Shown: positions 39,160-55,045 of the stretch, in pieces
Layout: each line of letters opens with the position of its first letter
How positions within the stretch are numbered: the first letter of the stretch is position 1
Assembly (NCBI GenBank): GCA_907164885.2
Contig: OU015500.1
Span: forward strand, 51,677,033-51,741,032
DNA from: Dolomedes plantarius
Lineage: Eukaryota; Arthropoda; Arachnida; Araneae; Dolomedidae
DNA length: 64,000 nucleotides
Reading direction: 5' to 3'
The notes under the pieces: model-generated
Database searches by the model: none
Seen by the model: the letters and a program-made list of their open reading frames with translations, nothing else
What the model was told of the DNA's origin: nothing
Translations under genes and position numbers: made by a program

Positions 39160-39178
39160 CGTGTGTGTGTGTGTGTGT
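39118..39178. repeat. (TA)n(GT)n microsatellite
   Basis: About 12 TA units, then ~18 GT units, adjoining the Tc1 d terminus. Confidence 0.97.
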
Positions 39179-40439
39179 AAGTAAGTAAACGTTTTTGTCC
39201 TCAAGCACCATATATAAAGAGACAGACAGTGTGGTACTCTAAAAATCTGATTACGTATTTCACATGGCAGGTGATCCTGATACCAGTAAATATTAGCTTT
39301 TTTTCTAAAAGCATTGTTGTATTTTTCTTTGTAAATGTAATTACATATTTACCACATCTTTGTTACACCAAAAGACAAAGGGATATAGTGGAATTTTAAC
39401 AAAGTAAACTAATGCCTCAGTGGTAAAACAAGTAGTCTGTTTCTGTACACTGTGAATTTTTTAAAACTTTTTTGGGTCAAAAAAAGTGTTTTGTAATTAC
39501 CCTTTTTGCGAATATAGTTTTTATCTTAGAAATTTCGTATAATTTTTTCAGCACGTTGTGTTAAGATTTTAACGATACCCTTACTTCAAAAGTTTTTGCA
39601 GAATCGTTAATTTATATTTCTTTTGTTTTTAAGTCCGAAACAAATGTTTTTCGCAAAATGTGGCAGAAGATACTTTAGTTCCCAGCGAAATGAATTCATG
39701 TTCGGAATATTTTAAGTAATACTTGTTTAAAATTCTTTTTTCGTACAATTTAAGTTGTTGGTCTGCATAATTTTTTAACCTGCGAATATTTTTCGGGTAT
39801 TTATGTACTTTGAATGAAAGTTATTGCTGTGAAGGTTAAAAGCTTAATTTGAATTTACGGCGTGTATAATGTAAATATAAATTGTCGTAATTTTAATTAA
39901 TAAATGTTTCAGTTATCTTTTGTTTGGGGGCTTGGGGTGCCTTGAGTGGTAGACAGATCTGTACTGTTTGTCCAGCATCCTCGAGCCCCACGGCAATGGA
40001 AACCACCGAACTTGGGAAGTAAACCCTTTACTGCGTATTCAGGTATTTCTACGTGGCGACTGGTCTTCAATGTTTCCTGGCTGGTACTAGAAAGAGGAGG
40101 GGGGGGGGGCTAGGTATCAAAAGAGATTATCTTTTGCTAATCCTGAGACATTCATTTATAAACTTGAGGCATTCATTTTACAGTTTCTTTTATGATACGT
40201 TACACAATGCCGTCCCTTTCAGTTTATGTAGACTAAGAGTGATCAAATTTCAAAAATTAAAAAATTCTTCTATATATGCTATTCATCTGACCTGAGTTAT
40301 TAAGGTAAGGTTCTAGACTGATACATTCTCGAGGGGTGTTTTTAAGTTTAAAAAACCTGCGTTATTCTGTATGTATTAACACCTGAAAACGTACTTTCTA
40401 TAGAGAGACTGAAGCATTGTCTATATATATTATCTCTAA
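39179..40439. other. intergenic; GC-richer patch at 39925-40120
   Basis: AT-rich apart from a patch GGGGGCTTGGGGTGCCTTGA ... GAGTGGTAGAC ... TCGAGCCCC, which faintly recalls tRNA-like A and B boxes ~40 bp apart, but the arms do not pair. The 80-codon frame at 40053-40295 is not recognised. Confidence 0.35.
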
Positions 40440-40459
40440 AAGGTGTTTTTTTTGTTTTA

Positions 40460-40950
40460 TCTCTTTTTCCCCCATTCATACTTAACTAAAATCGATAAAT
40501 AAGATACCATTTTAAAGATTAAGATATCCGCTTCGAGCAAATTGTTAATTTAGAATGACACATCTTATTGTTTGTTTCAAAATCAAAGTATAAACATTAT
40601 AAACAATTTTTCTTCCCCTAGATGACAAGGGCTAGCTTTTATTATTTTACCATTATCAATCACACTGAACTTTTAAATTTAAAATTCGTTTGAATTTATT
40701 TACATTCTGTGATTTTATTAATGAATTTCTATATTGGCAACATCCGCGTAGGTGTTTATTATTATTTTTGCATGAAAAACCATACATATTATTTCTAGGT
40801 CATTTTTTGTGACGATTCCTTTCTATCTCTTCATACTTAACAATAGTCGATAAATGAGGTACCATTTTAAAGACTAGGTTTTACGCTTCTGACGAATAGT
40901 TAGTGTAGAATGACACACTGTATTGTTTGTTTAAAAATCGAAGTGAAAAA
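40460..40950. repeat. duplicated segment, 2 units ~355 bp apart
   Basis: Unit 1 at ~40475-40590 and unit 2 at ~40830-40950 share TTCATACTTAAC, TCGATAAAT, GGTACCATTTTAAAGA-type text, GAATGACACA and TATTGTTTGTTT. The spacing of ~355 bp is close to the tandem units at 6001 and 8697, though the sequences are unrelated. Confidence 0.75.
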
Positions 40951-42248
40951 TTGACTCTTGGCCCTAAAATTCTTTCCCTGGAGGCGTCGAAATGGCACGG
41001 TCAAATAGTGGGCACAAAGAGGTTTTGTAATGCAAATATCACATTTTCCACGAGCTTGTGTCATATTTAACTTTCAACATTGCCTACAAAGGTGTTTTGA
41101 CGTCGCTACATATCTCATGTTCCCCTGTTTTGTCTTATGCTTCACCGCCAATATCACCTCCAAGAGGCATTTTGTAATTGGTTTTATATTATCCTTACGC
41201 ACCATTGTTATTTGACAAACAAACAAATGCTACAAATGAACCGGTTCTTCTTTCATCTTACTACAAACCACTAACCTCGCTATATAATTTATCGTATTTT
41301 AATCGTATGCGAAAGGGTCGCACCTGCCACCTAGTTCATATTTAATCGTTATGTGATGATTGTCGGATGTTTCCCAGACATACATAAGCAATAGACAATC
41401 CTCGAGCTAACGATTCAGAATCCGTGTCGTTCTATACCTAGACCAATATATCATCCTGAGAGACTATGTGGTTTAAAGGAAATATTATATCAATATGTTA
41501 CCATCACTCAGCGGTTCTAATATTGTAGTTATATTTACTTGCAGCCAAAGTGTCTTCAGTCGAGGTGGTTGTATATGTTATCCTGCATCCACTAGCATAA
41601 CTAACTGACGACTGTTATTATTAGATAGGTTCCATAAGATTTGTTCCAACGTGAATTCAATTCATCCCAATATAACTCTTTAATCTCTAATGAAGTTATT
41701 CAGTTGTTGAAACTTTCATTTGTGACTTCATCGAGGTGTTTCTATCCGTGTTCGATGAAAAATATTTTTTTTTAACACTCGAGATAATATCAGCGAATGA
41801 GAAACTTTCCGTTCATTGGATTGAGATGAACCTTCTGATGCATTTAAAGTTCATTAATATTGTTCCTTAATGCATAATTTTTATCACTTTCTTATCTTGA
41901 TTCAAAGTTTTTACTTGTTAAATTTTAGGTACAAAACGAGTTTTGTTGTAAGGGTCCATCATTTAATTTTTGACGTTTATAGTTTTTAAGGTGTATTCTG
42001 TCAGAAATTTCAAATCGAAAATTTTGATTAACACTTTTACTTTAATTATTTCATTAGAGGAATATTAATGTTCTGAATAAAAATTTAGCTAATGTACCTT
42101 TTTCTTTCATTTTCTAAAGCAAACTCTACTTTGAACATATAAGTATTAACATATATTCGAAATTTTAATAACTGGAAGTAACATAATTCGTTGAGTCTCA
42201 AATAATAATGTTTTCTCAAAAGTACTTCATTTGAAATCTCATACACAC
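40951..42248. other. intergenic, nothing recognised
   Basis: AT-rich; a 61-codon frame at 41030-41215 has no recognisable content. Confidence 0.4.
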
Positions 42249-42274
42249 AGACACACACACACACACACACACAC
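42249..42274. repeat. (AC)n microsatellite
   Basis: AC repeat directly abutting the left terminus of the long-TIR element; the right terminus also abuts AC repeats. Confidence 0.95.
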
Positions 42275-42813
42275 TAGGATTGTTCGAAAAAAACTTTTTT
42301 TTTAAATTTCAGATCGCTAGAGTGCACAAAACTTGCCATTGGTATAGACGTGAAAAAAGCACTAATTATTATTTTTTTATTAATTTGTCTTCCGGTCGCG
42401 TAATGCCATCGAAGTTAGCTAAATATTGTGAAAAACCTTAATTTTCATGATTTTTTTAAGCACGCCAGATGGTTTTAATTGCGTTCCTATACCATGAATT
42501 GACTACTAAAAGTATGTAAAATCAATATATTTGCACTTATTATACATTTGTTTCATATCTTCCGGTCGCGCAACATAGTACAAAATGAGTAAAATTAGTA
42601 GTTTTTGCAAAATTTCAAAATTTGACTTCTTCGTACATTTTAATTATACGACTTTTAGAGATGCTACAGTTTAATTCTATTACAATAATATATTTAAAAT
42701 CCAAGCATATCAGAAAAACTTTGATATTCAAGTGGAATTCGGTCGCGCAGCTTCGTCAAAAACAGCAGAGTAGCCTAATACCGAGAGGCGAGGCCTACGT
42801 GGCGAATGCCGCG
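42275..42813 (+). repeat. left arm of the long-TIR element
   Basis: About 539 bp. The subterminal GGTCGCG motif occurs at 42391-42400 (TCCGGTCGCG), 42561-42570 (TCCGGTCGCG) and ~42739-42747 (TCGGTCGCG), steps of ~170 and ~178 bp. They are candidate transposase-binding sites. Confidence 0.88.
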
Positions 42814-42887
42814 CCCTGACGAGTGACTGACACTTGACGAGTGACCGATATGGCGTATCGGATCGCGCTACGGCTGCTATTGCTTAA

Positions 42888-44299
42888 AGTGTACTGCAAG
42901 ATGTTGGGTTGATTAATGAATCATATATTTCTTATGTTGTAGACAAGAGTAAAGTCCGAAGAGAAAAAACTTGTGTGAGAGCTAGTTTGCAAAGTGATAT
43001 AAGTTTAGAAATTTATGGTCTTTACTTTGATGGACGAAAAGACAATACATTGTCAATTGAAAAAACTGGCAGAAAACACTTTCGAAGAACCTATAAGGAG
43101 GAGCATTACTCTTTAATTCAGGATCCAGGCTCCACTTACATAGGACACACTTGTCCTTCAAGCTCAGCAACCGACATAGCCAAAAGCATCACGTCTTATT
43201 TATCAGAAAATGGCTTTTTACTTGACAAATTGGAAGTTGTTGGATGTGACGGTACTGTTATTAATATGGGCTTAAGAAATGGTGTAATTCAACAAATAGA
43301 GATACATGTGGGAAGACCTCTACAATGGAGTATTTGTCTTCTCCATTACAACTAACTGCCATTCCGCCACCTTTTCCAAAACTTAGATGGAAATACAACA
43401 GGCCCAATAGGATATTCCTGACCGATTGGAAAGGCCCTACCTGATTGTGAAAGACTACCAGTTATTGATTTTAATCCTATTGATTGTGAGATTCCAAAGT
43501 TGACAAGCGTACTCTTAGCAAGGACGAATTGTACTTGCTTGAGATATCAGAAGTCATCAAGTCAGGGCATTGTTCAGAAGACTTTGTAGTACGTGATCCT
43601 GGCCCAATGTCACATTCAAGATGGCTTACTACTGCAAACCGAGTTTTGCGCCTCTACATCAGTGTGTCAAGCCCTTCTGAAAATCTGAGAGAAATTGTCA
43701 CATTCATTCTCAAATGTTATATGCCTACGTGGTTTGCCATAAAAATAAACCACAAATTCACAGATGGGCCTAGACATGTTTACAAAACTATTGAATCTAC
43801 AAGGTACTTACCAGAAGAGCTGCTTCAAGTTGTTGATCCCGTTTAACAACGGAATGCTTACTTTGACCATCCCGATAATTTACTTTTGGCTATGGTAACT
43901 GATGAAAGAAACCATATCCGAGAGCTGGGCTTTAGGCGTATCATGAAGGCAAAGCAAACAATATCTGAAAGTGACTTTATCAGAATCTTTAAACCACCAA
44001 ACCTAAACTTAGAAGCTAAAGACTATACCGAAATTATCAAATGGAACACCAGTACACTGACTCTTCCTCCACTGTTAAGAACATTGACTAATGAAGAGAT
44101 AAAACATTATATGAGCAATGACTTCAAGCCTTTTATAATTCTAGATGCTTTCCCATGCCATACACAGGCAGTTGAAAGATGCGTTAAGCTAGTGACCGAA
44201 GCTTCAAGTAAAGTGATTGGACACAGTTTCATAGACGGCTATATTAGAACCACATTTCTGTCACGCTCAGCGATGCCAACTTTTTCACACAAATCCTAA
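42888..44299 (+). pseudogene. unassigned transposon protein, broken
   Basis: Three open pieces read in order. 42888-43355: VLQDVGLINESYISYVVDKS, VRREKTCVR, YGLYFDGRKDNTL, YIGHTCPSSSATDIAKSITS, VVGCDGTVINMGLRNGVIQQ, GRPLQWSICLLH. 43529-43846: DFVVRDPGPMSHSRWLTTAN, RVLRLYISVSSPSENL. 43886-44299: VTDERNHIRELGFRRIMKAK, LDAFPCHTQAVERCVKLVTE, GYIRTTFLSRSAMPTFSHKS. A TAA ends piece one after LLHYN and the same protein resumes (LPFRHLFQNLDG) right after it; at least two frameshifts follow. The blocks resemble, from memory, uncharacterised proteins common in arthropod genomes. Acidic motifs such as FDGRKD, GCDGT and DAFPCHTQ could belong to a nuclease core, but this is a guess. The N-terminus is probably missing. 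Confidence 0.7.
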
Positions 44300-44632
44300 T
44301 TTCGATGTTTATCGATAGATAAAGACTAGAAAGGAAACATAAAGAGAGAGAAAGCGAAATAAATTTGTACATATTGTAAATAACACACCCTACATTGGAT
44401 GGTTGGTTGGTTGGGTAGGGTGTGGGTGGAAGTGCAGCCACTTCCCCGTGGTGAGTTCTGGGTCGTTTTGTAAACAAAGTGAGCAAAGAGCTGCACCAAC
44501 AATTGAATATTGAAACAAAAAAAAATACCAAATATTTACTAGTAGAAAATTTCTAAATTATCTGAAAGAAAACATTGTCAAACAACAAAATTTTCAGACA
44601 ACGATAATGGCTGCTACCGGCTGCGAGCGCAT
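44300..44632. other. 3' part of the long-TIR element body
   Basis: No frame of interest. Contains a GGTTGGTTGGTTGGG run near 44400 and AT-rich text up to the right arm. Confidence 0.5.
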
Positions 44633-45336
<704 letters not shown>

Positions 45337-46248
45337 GACATAACATAGCAATTCAAACATTTGGTAAAGCAAATACTGGAACACCTGTAAAAGAATTCTT
45401 GGGACGGAGTAAACAGGCGAATGAATTAAAATAACTATTATTTGTCGTTCATATGGAGTTCCCCGTAGGGAGAGAACTAGACCGTGTGACATATTATACG
45501 TACAAACACTATCAGAAAAATACCGGGCTGTCAGCCGTGTTCACATTTTTATATCTGAAAAGTACAGAAGAGATGGTGCAACGGTAAATCCCTATGACGC
45601 TATGTTACGTCATGGACTAGGGCGTGTACGATGATTCTTATCGGATGCTGAACTAAGCCTGCAAGGATATTTCTTTGTCTACAGGGGAACGAAGGGATTA
45701 AGTACTGCACTCTTTATCATCTTTACAAATTCAAAAAAATTATGTCTTACAGGAATATGCAGAAGTCAGATTATTAATATAAAAATTATTTTTATATTAT
45801 TTATATATTGCTAGGGATGTGAACTATAATTAACTAGATTTAATTGGGTTAAAATTAGGCAAATTAGCATTAAACGGTAATTTACTATTAGAGATTTTAT
45901 AGGTTTCCAATTTAGTAATTAGCGTTGTTTTTTAATGCAGCGGGGAATCCACAAGACTGTGAGGTCACCAATGATATATTGCCTAGCACGAGCTTGGAAC
46001 TCCGCAATCATCGAATGTTCGAAATCACTCTAGTCTGACTCACGATGCTTCGCCCACGTAATTGCAACTCGCGAAAACTAACAAAGGATAGATTAAACTT
46101 TATTTTTAGATAAGCAGGACGCGTGCGTCGTGGGGAAAAGAGATGACTGGAACTTGTCGCGGATTGAATTGACTTTTAAGTAGTGTAATAAAGAAAGTCC
46201 TTAATTGTTATTTAGGTATTGTTATTTACCACTGGCTTACAGATGATA

Positions 46249-46250
<2 letters not shown>
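45337..46250. other. intergenic, nothing recognised
   Basis: Mixed composition without recognisable frames or internal repeats. Confidence 0.4.

Positions 46251-46315
<65 letters not shown>
46251..46315. repeat. (AC)n(TA)n microsatellite
   Basis: About 14 AC units followed by ~18 TA units. Confidence 0.97.
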
Positions 46316-46320
<5 letters not shown>

Positions 46321-46856
46321 AAAATGATGCAATTACCCAGTGCCGGATGAAGCATGTACAGGGCCACGAGCCCAATCTAATTTTGAGGTCCTCTTCTTCT
46401 GAATAGTATTAATAAATATTACTTAACACGTAAGATATTTTCTCCCGGTTGAAACGGAAATATTTTTGGTCACTAGGTAGTAAAAAATTGCACTACGCCG
46501 TTCATCGTTCGATGAACGGTAAATCATCTTGATGAAGATCATATCAGAGCCTGAAGTACGTAAAATGAATCTCCTTTGGAAGCTGAAAACTTTCGGAACA
46601 TCCTGACGATTGGGGACACAAACGCGGACTTCTTGCGCATGTGGGATGATCTGTCACGATAATTACCATTGTAAAACAATAAAAATAGATTGTTATAGAT
46701 ATGCACGTGGAACACATTATTCCCGGAAATACAGACATTCAAAAGAAAGTCATTTTCTTCGTCAAAAGCATGGAAATATTACTCACGTAAGGCTTGTAGT
46801 AATGCAAATTCGTGCATGGTAGATCTTGCTATGTATGTAATTCTGCTATCCATAAA
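46316..46856. other. intergenic; hAT-like end motif at 46339
   Basis: CAGTGCCGGATGAAGCATGT at 46339 resembles the left end of the hAT-like MITE at 49171 (CAGTGCCCGATTTAG). No matching right end or 8 bp duplication was found, so it may be a broken copy or chance. Confidence 0.3.
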
Positions 46857-46890
46857 CACACACATACAAACTCACACACACACACACACA

Positions 46891-46935
<45 letters not shown>
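46857..46935. repeat. (CA)n(TA)n microsatellite
   Basis: CA repeat with small interruptions, GTG, then ~21 TA units abutting the next transposon. Confidence 0.97.
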
Positions 46936-48495
<1,560 letters not shown>

Positions 48496-48545
48496 GAGAG
48501 AGAAAGGGAGAGATAGAGAGAGATAGCGGGAGCGAGAGAAAGAGA

Positions 48546-49162
48546 TCTAGATTCCCTCCAAATTAATTCTCCTATAAAATTCGTGTCAGATAAATATTCA
48601 CCAACATAACATAATTGCATGAATGAAGCGATGCTTAAATTAGTAGATTAACATAGTCGATATTGAATGTCATTATCTCTGTTTGTCTCGTAACTTAAAA
48701 TAATTTAATTATTAACTGTTAGAACGTGAATAGAAATAGAGGCTTTCATGTCTTAAATACAAATGAAGCTAACGACAAAAATCAATTGTAATCAGCATCT
48801 ATAGTTCAATGTATTTGTTAGATAATTTTTGAATTTTATTGATTTTACAATGATATTTTGATTACATATCTGCATTTATGTTAAAAGAAATACAAAAGAT
48901 AGAGATAAAAAATTAATTTATGAGAAATAAAATTCCGATATGGTGAAAAGTTTTATTGTAAGCCGTTCAATTTTTGTTTCTTCGTTTCTGAGGAGTTGAT
49001 ATAACATTTTTGTTTGTCTCTGAAAAAAGTATCTTTTGTAGAAATCTTTGTGAAATAAGTTTTCAAAGTGAAGGAGGAATATTAATTAATGAAATTTTAT
49101 TTTTATTACTTTTAGAAAATTAGTGAGGAATCTCCTTTTAGTTATATTTATGTGAAAGTGTT
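48546..49162. other. intergenic, nothing recognised
   Basis: AT-rich, no frames or repeats of note. Confidence 0.4.
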
Positions 49163-49170
49163 ATTGAGAG

Positions 49171-49654
49171 CAGTGCCCGATTTAGAAAATTCTTGACTAT
49201 AGGCATAACTCGGGATGGGGGCTCCCTAACACTGATGTTGGCGTAAAATTTCCAAAATTGACATAAAAAAAATAATCATGAATCATTGTGAAAAAACCAT
49301 TTTACCAAGAATTGGCTATTTGAAGTGTAGAAACGTAGAGCATTATCAAATAGCAAAAAGAAATACAACATATTAACTTCTTCATTAAAACACCAATACA
49401 ATGCAACCAGAAAAACTTACACAATTGTATACACTATGATCTACAATACATACATAACTATACATATGATGAACCAATGAATAAAATTTTAAAATATATA
49501 TATATAAAAAATTGCTATTAAAAGAGGTAAAATTAAGAAAAAATTTAATTCAGAAATTTTTCTCTTTTAAAATAAAAATTTTGCCCCCCCTCCTCCAACA
49601 TTCGGAGGCCCCTAGGCCCGGGCCTACCGGGCCTAATGAAAAACCAGGGCTTGA
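49171..49654. mobile_element. hAT-like non-autonomous element with 8 bp duplication
   Basis: The 8 bp ATTGAGAG occurs at 49163-49170 and again at 49655-49662, exactly bordering a 484 bp segment. The left tip is CAGTGCCCGATTTAGAAAAT and the right tip (reverse complement) TCAAGCCCTGGTTTTTCATT; the two match only loosely. The right part has AGGCCCCTAGGCCCGGGCCT, common in hAT MITEs. An 8 bp target duplication is the hAT hallmark. No transposase sequence inside; a 63-codon frame is chance. Confidence 0.8.
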
Positions 49655-49662
49655 ATTGAGAG

Positions 49663-50399
49663 TAACTGTTGATCCGAAAAGAGTAATGCATTGCGTTGAA
49701 TAAAATAGAACTAAAATTTACTAATCACACACCTTCTGATTAAATGATACATTTATTACAAAAAAAATGAGAGCACAGGTTGATTACGTTGACATCACAT
49801 CTTTGCCTAAAAAAGGCCGGGAAATATTTGGATTTTTCAATCCGTTGACATCTGTGGCAGTTCTATGCTTCCTGCTTGGTTATAGGCATCTATCTTACAC
49901 GTGGGAAATACATTACTTGTAGAGAATCTATCTTCTCTTAATCCTGTTTTAGAAGATTAATTAATCTCTAACGGCACATGCAGCCACGTGATGGAAAACC
50001 ATTTTCTTCTGAAGTCACTCGCCGAAAGCTGCACTCAGACTAATATCAGACAAATTTCTTGAAGACAATAAAATTACAGTGCTTTTTTTTTTTTTTGAGA
50101 AGGCGAAGGTCAATGCCCGCGCATTCATGAAGCGCCACTCTGAATCGTAATAGCTGGAGAAAATGTTGTGTGAAAACTACTTCCGGCAGTCAGTAGAGCG
50201 TTGATTCAGAGTTCTAAGTTGGCTGTTTTCACAACAGAAAAGAAGATAATAACGCTTGAATAGATTTCCAATTACTACATGCAAGTTTTATACTGCATAA
50301 AAACTTAGTTGTTGTTGTCGTGTCTACGAATAGTGCAGAAGAAAATGCCTTAAATAGAACCAAAAGCTTAGATAACAGCACCTGTAAGATCAGGTGCCT
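49663..50399. other. intergenic, nothing recognised
   Basis: AT-rich to mixed DNA with a T13 run near 50083. No recognisable element. Confidence 0.4.
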
Positions 50400-50680
50400 G
50401 TGGGCTGCAGAGGAAGGAGTTCTTGAGACGATAAAACAAGCTTGAGAAGGGAAGCCACATTGGCTGGTCAGTCAAAGATATAATCTGGAGAAAGATAGGT
50501 TTCTGGACAATTTGTACAGTTGGTAAAGGATGTGCCATCAGGGTGGATATTTATACCCATAAAGTGATTAGTTCTTAAAGTGATTAATTTAGCTATAGTA
50601 GCAACATTTGTTCTGGGACAGTTTAAGTCCGAAATTAGTAGTATCCTTCGGGGATGGTTGGACAATCTGCACATGGCCAC
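50400..50680 (-). pseudogene. probable non-LTR retrotransposon RNase H tail fragment
   Basis: The minus frame reads LNCPRTNVATIAKLITLRTN, HFMGINIHPDGTSFTNCTNC, PETYLSPDYIFDWPANVASL. The pattern 'L-R-T-x-H-x-x-G-M-K/N-I ... C-x-N-C-P ... L-x-P-x-H/Y-I-F-D-C-P' is, from memory, the C-terminal tail of non-LTR elements that carry RNase H, frequent in spider genomes. Here the usual Cys after IFD is Trp. Only this scrap remains; no RT is nearby. Recognition is from memory, without an alignment. Confidence 0.45.
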
Positions 50681-50788
50681 TGCATTAAGGCTGATGTGTA
50701 CTAATCCTATTGGATTCGCTCACTTGAATGTTAAACTATGCAGAAAATGTGTCCAGGGATTGCCGAATTGGATTGAAAGTGTTTTTAA

Positions 50789-51458
50789 CCCTTAAACCGT
50801 TGAGTTTTCGAATTCCGGTTCTTCCCCCAGCGTTGGGTTATTTTTGGTACACGCGTTTCGGAGGATGTGCATTTTGAAGGAACGTTCGAAAATACGACTT
50901 CAATACAGTTAACTTATTTAAATCAAAATAAATAGTAAAAAATAAGTGAAAAAAAATTTAAGAATACATATGTGTATTTATATAATGTATAGTTTATTTT
51001 TGTTTATTCATAAATATCTTATAGTATGATATATTTTAAAGCACGGTAATATGCATAAACCCACTTCACAGCCTTTACACTATATATTTTATTCATCACT
51101 TAGTCCACTATAGTCTTTTCATCACTTTTGTCATCGAATAAATCTGAAAAATCACTCTCGGGATCACTTGAAATGTCAGTTCAAATAGCTTTTAGCTTTC
51201 GAAAACCGAAAACTCTCGCCATTTTATACTGTATGTATTCTCAAAATATCACGTAAAAATCTACTTCATATTAGGAGAAATTTTATTCGAATGCCATTAA
51301 CTTCTGCCATCTATTGATGAATGAAAAAAAATCAATTTAGAGCGCGTCAAACGCGTTTGTAACGTGCAAAACATTAGAAAATCGAGTTAGAAGCGTTCAG
51401 CGCATCTTTAACGCTAGGAGGAAGACTCTGATGAAGCGCGTTCATGACGGTCTATGGG
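50789..51458 (-). mobile_element. piggyBac-like non-autonomous element
   Basis: Bordered by TTAA at 50785-50788 and 51459-51462. Inverted tips CCCTTAAACCGTTGA (left) and CCCATAGACCGTCATGA (right, reverse complement). TTAA targets with CCC...GGG tips define piggyBac. At 670 bp the element retains only the start of a gene (next entry). Confidence 0.85.
51100..51222 (-). pseudogene. residual N-terminus of a piggyBac transposase
   Basis: From ATG at 51222: MARVFGFRKLKAI, a stop, then TDISSDPESDFSDLFDDKSD EKTIVD to a stop at 51100. An acidic Ser/Asp-rich N-terminus is usual in piggyBac transposases, and the position just inside the terminal repeat fits. The DDD catalytic part is deleted. Confidence 0.55.
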
Positions 51459-51462
51459 TTAA

Positions 51463-52220
51463 TTGTACTCCGTAATAGACAAAGAAATTTTACACCTTGA
51501 GGCATTTTTGCTTAAAAAATGCGAATCATATTTTTAAATTTAAATTATTCGGAGAAAAATTCTGGTATAGTGTGTTTTAAACGTTCATAACTTTCTTTTG
51601 GGGACGAAATGTATAAAATGAATCTTGTCGCAATGTGCAGAACATTTCAGGCTATCTGAATATACCATATTTATTTGAGTATCGGCATTTATGTAGCCGT
51701 AAATGGTAGACAAATTTTCTCCTTAGGTTAAAAACGAGGTAAGCTAATTAAATATATACAGCAGCCTTAACATTAGCTAGTGTGATGGAGGACAAGGTCT
51801 GGTCCAAGTTTCGCGCTTCCTTGGTTAGCGAGTTACCACACTCATTTCCTTTAACATTGACATATGCGGGGATCCATTGAAATGCACGGGACTATCCATT
51901 ACAATCAAGTTGACAAAGAAAACTACCTAAATTATCTTATTATATCTCTATTGTATCTTTTTCGTTTCGCAGTTTTCAATGACTTATCATCGTTAAATTA
52001 AAATATACTATCCAAAATAATTTTAAACGATCTGATAAACCCTTGATGTTCATTAATAATGAGCACAAAAAATACCCCGGGAGTGTAAAGGTGTAAATAC
52101 CTGCATAAACAGATAGATAAGAGCGTCACTTTCAATTTCATTGTTCAAAAATTTATTTTAAACAAGAAAATGCAAGATAGTAAGGAAGATTGTTCGAATG
52201 TACTAAGTTAATGTGAACTA
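51463..52220. other. intergenic, nothing recognised
   Basis: Mixed AT-rich sequence with no frames or repeats that I can support. Confidence 0.4.
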
Positions 52221-52991
52221 CAGGGTGGTCATAAAAAAACTTTGCCGATATATGGACCTCTAGCGGCCGTTCCGTTCAACCGATCGAGATGAGATTTCAG
52301 ATATAGTTATTCAAATGGTATGGGCTCGGGATTCTGTAAACAGTAACAAAGTGGCGCTCGGGGTTACGGTTATAGGAACAGAAATTCGAAATTTTCGAAT
52401 AGCAACGCCCACTTCTTCCCGTCGCAAAATGCTCAGCGCATGCGAAAACCCTATATAGCGTTGGAACGGTACGTGTATCACAAAAAAAAAAATGGACGCG
52501 TTTTGCGCGCACAATAAACAGCTCTACGAACGGCCTACAAAAACACGATCGGTGTGCACGGAGGAAATTTGCATATGACAGAGGCAAGACCCCAATCACT
52601 GATGACAACACAGGTCGGACAAAAGAAAACTTTTGTTTGGATTACACATTTTCCACGTGAAGGCCATCATCGTGGTTTTGTTTGCCGTTCGCATAGCTGT
52701 TTTTTGTGCGTGCATAACGCGTTCGTTTTTTTGTGATACACGTACCGTTCCAACGCTATTTAGGGTTTCCGCGTGCTCTGGGCATTTTGCGACGGGAAAA
52801 AGTGGGCGTTGCCATTCGAAAATATCGAGTTTCTGTACCTATAACCGTAACCGTGAGAGCCACTTTGTTACCGTTCACAGAATCCTGAGCTCATACCTCT
52901 GCATAACTATATCTGAAATCTCATCTCGATCGGTTGAACGGAACGGCCGCTAGAGGTCCATATATCGGCAAATTTTTTTATGACCACCCTG
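52221..52991. mobile_element. foldback MITE with ~325 bp inverted arms
   Basis: Tips CAGGGTGGTCATAAAAAAAC and its inverse, flanked by TA on both sides. The arms (52221-52551 and 52669-52991) are inverted copies at ~88-90% identity by eye; only ~117 bp separate them. No transposase. Short frames in each arm are mirror images and not genes. TA flanks suggest mobilisation by a Tc1/mariner-type enzyme. Confidence 0.88.

Positions 52992-55045
<2,054 letters not shown>

Noticed and set aside
39925..40010. Faint A-box and B-box-like motifs suggesting a tRNA gene or SINE
   Set aside because: The stems of a tRNA cannot be formed and only one copy is seen.
42622..42819. 65-codon frame in the left arm of the long-TIR element
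   Set aside because: Within an inverted arm full of subterminal motifs; the mirrored copy in the right arm is not open in the same way.
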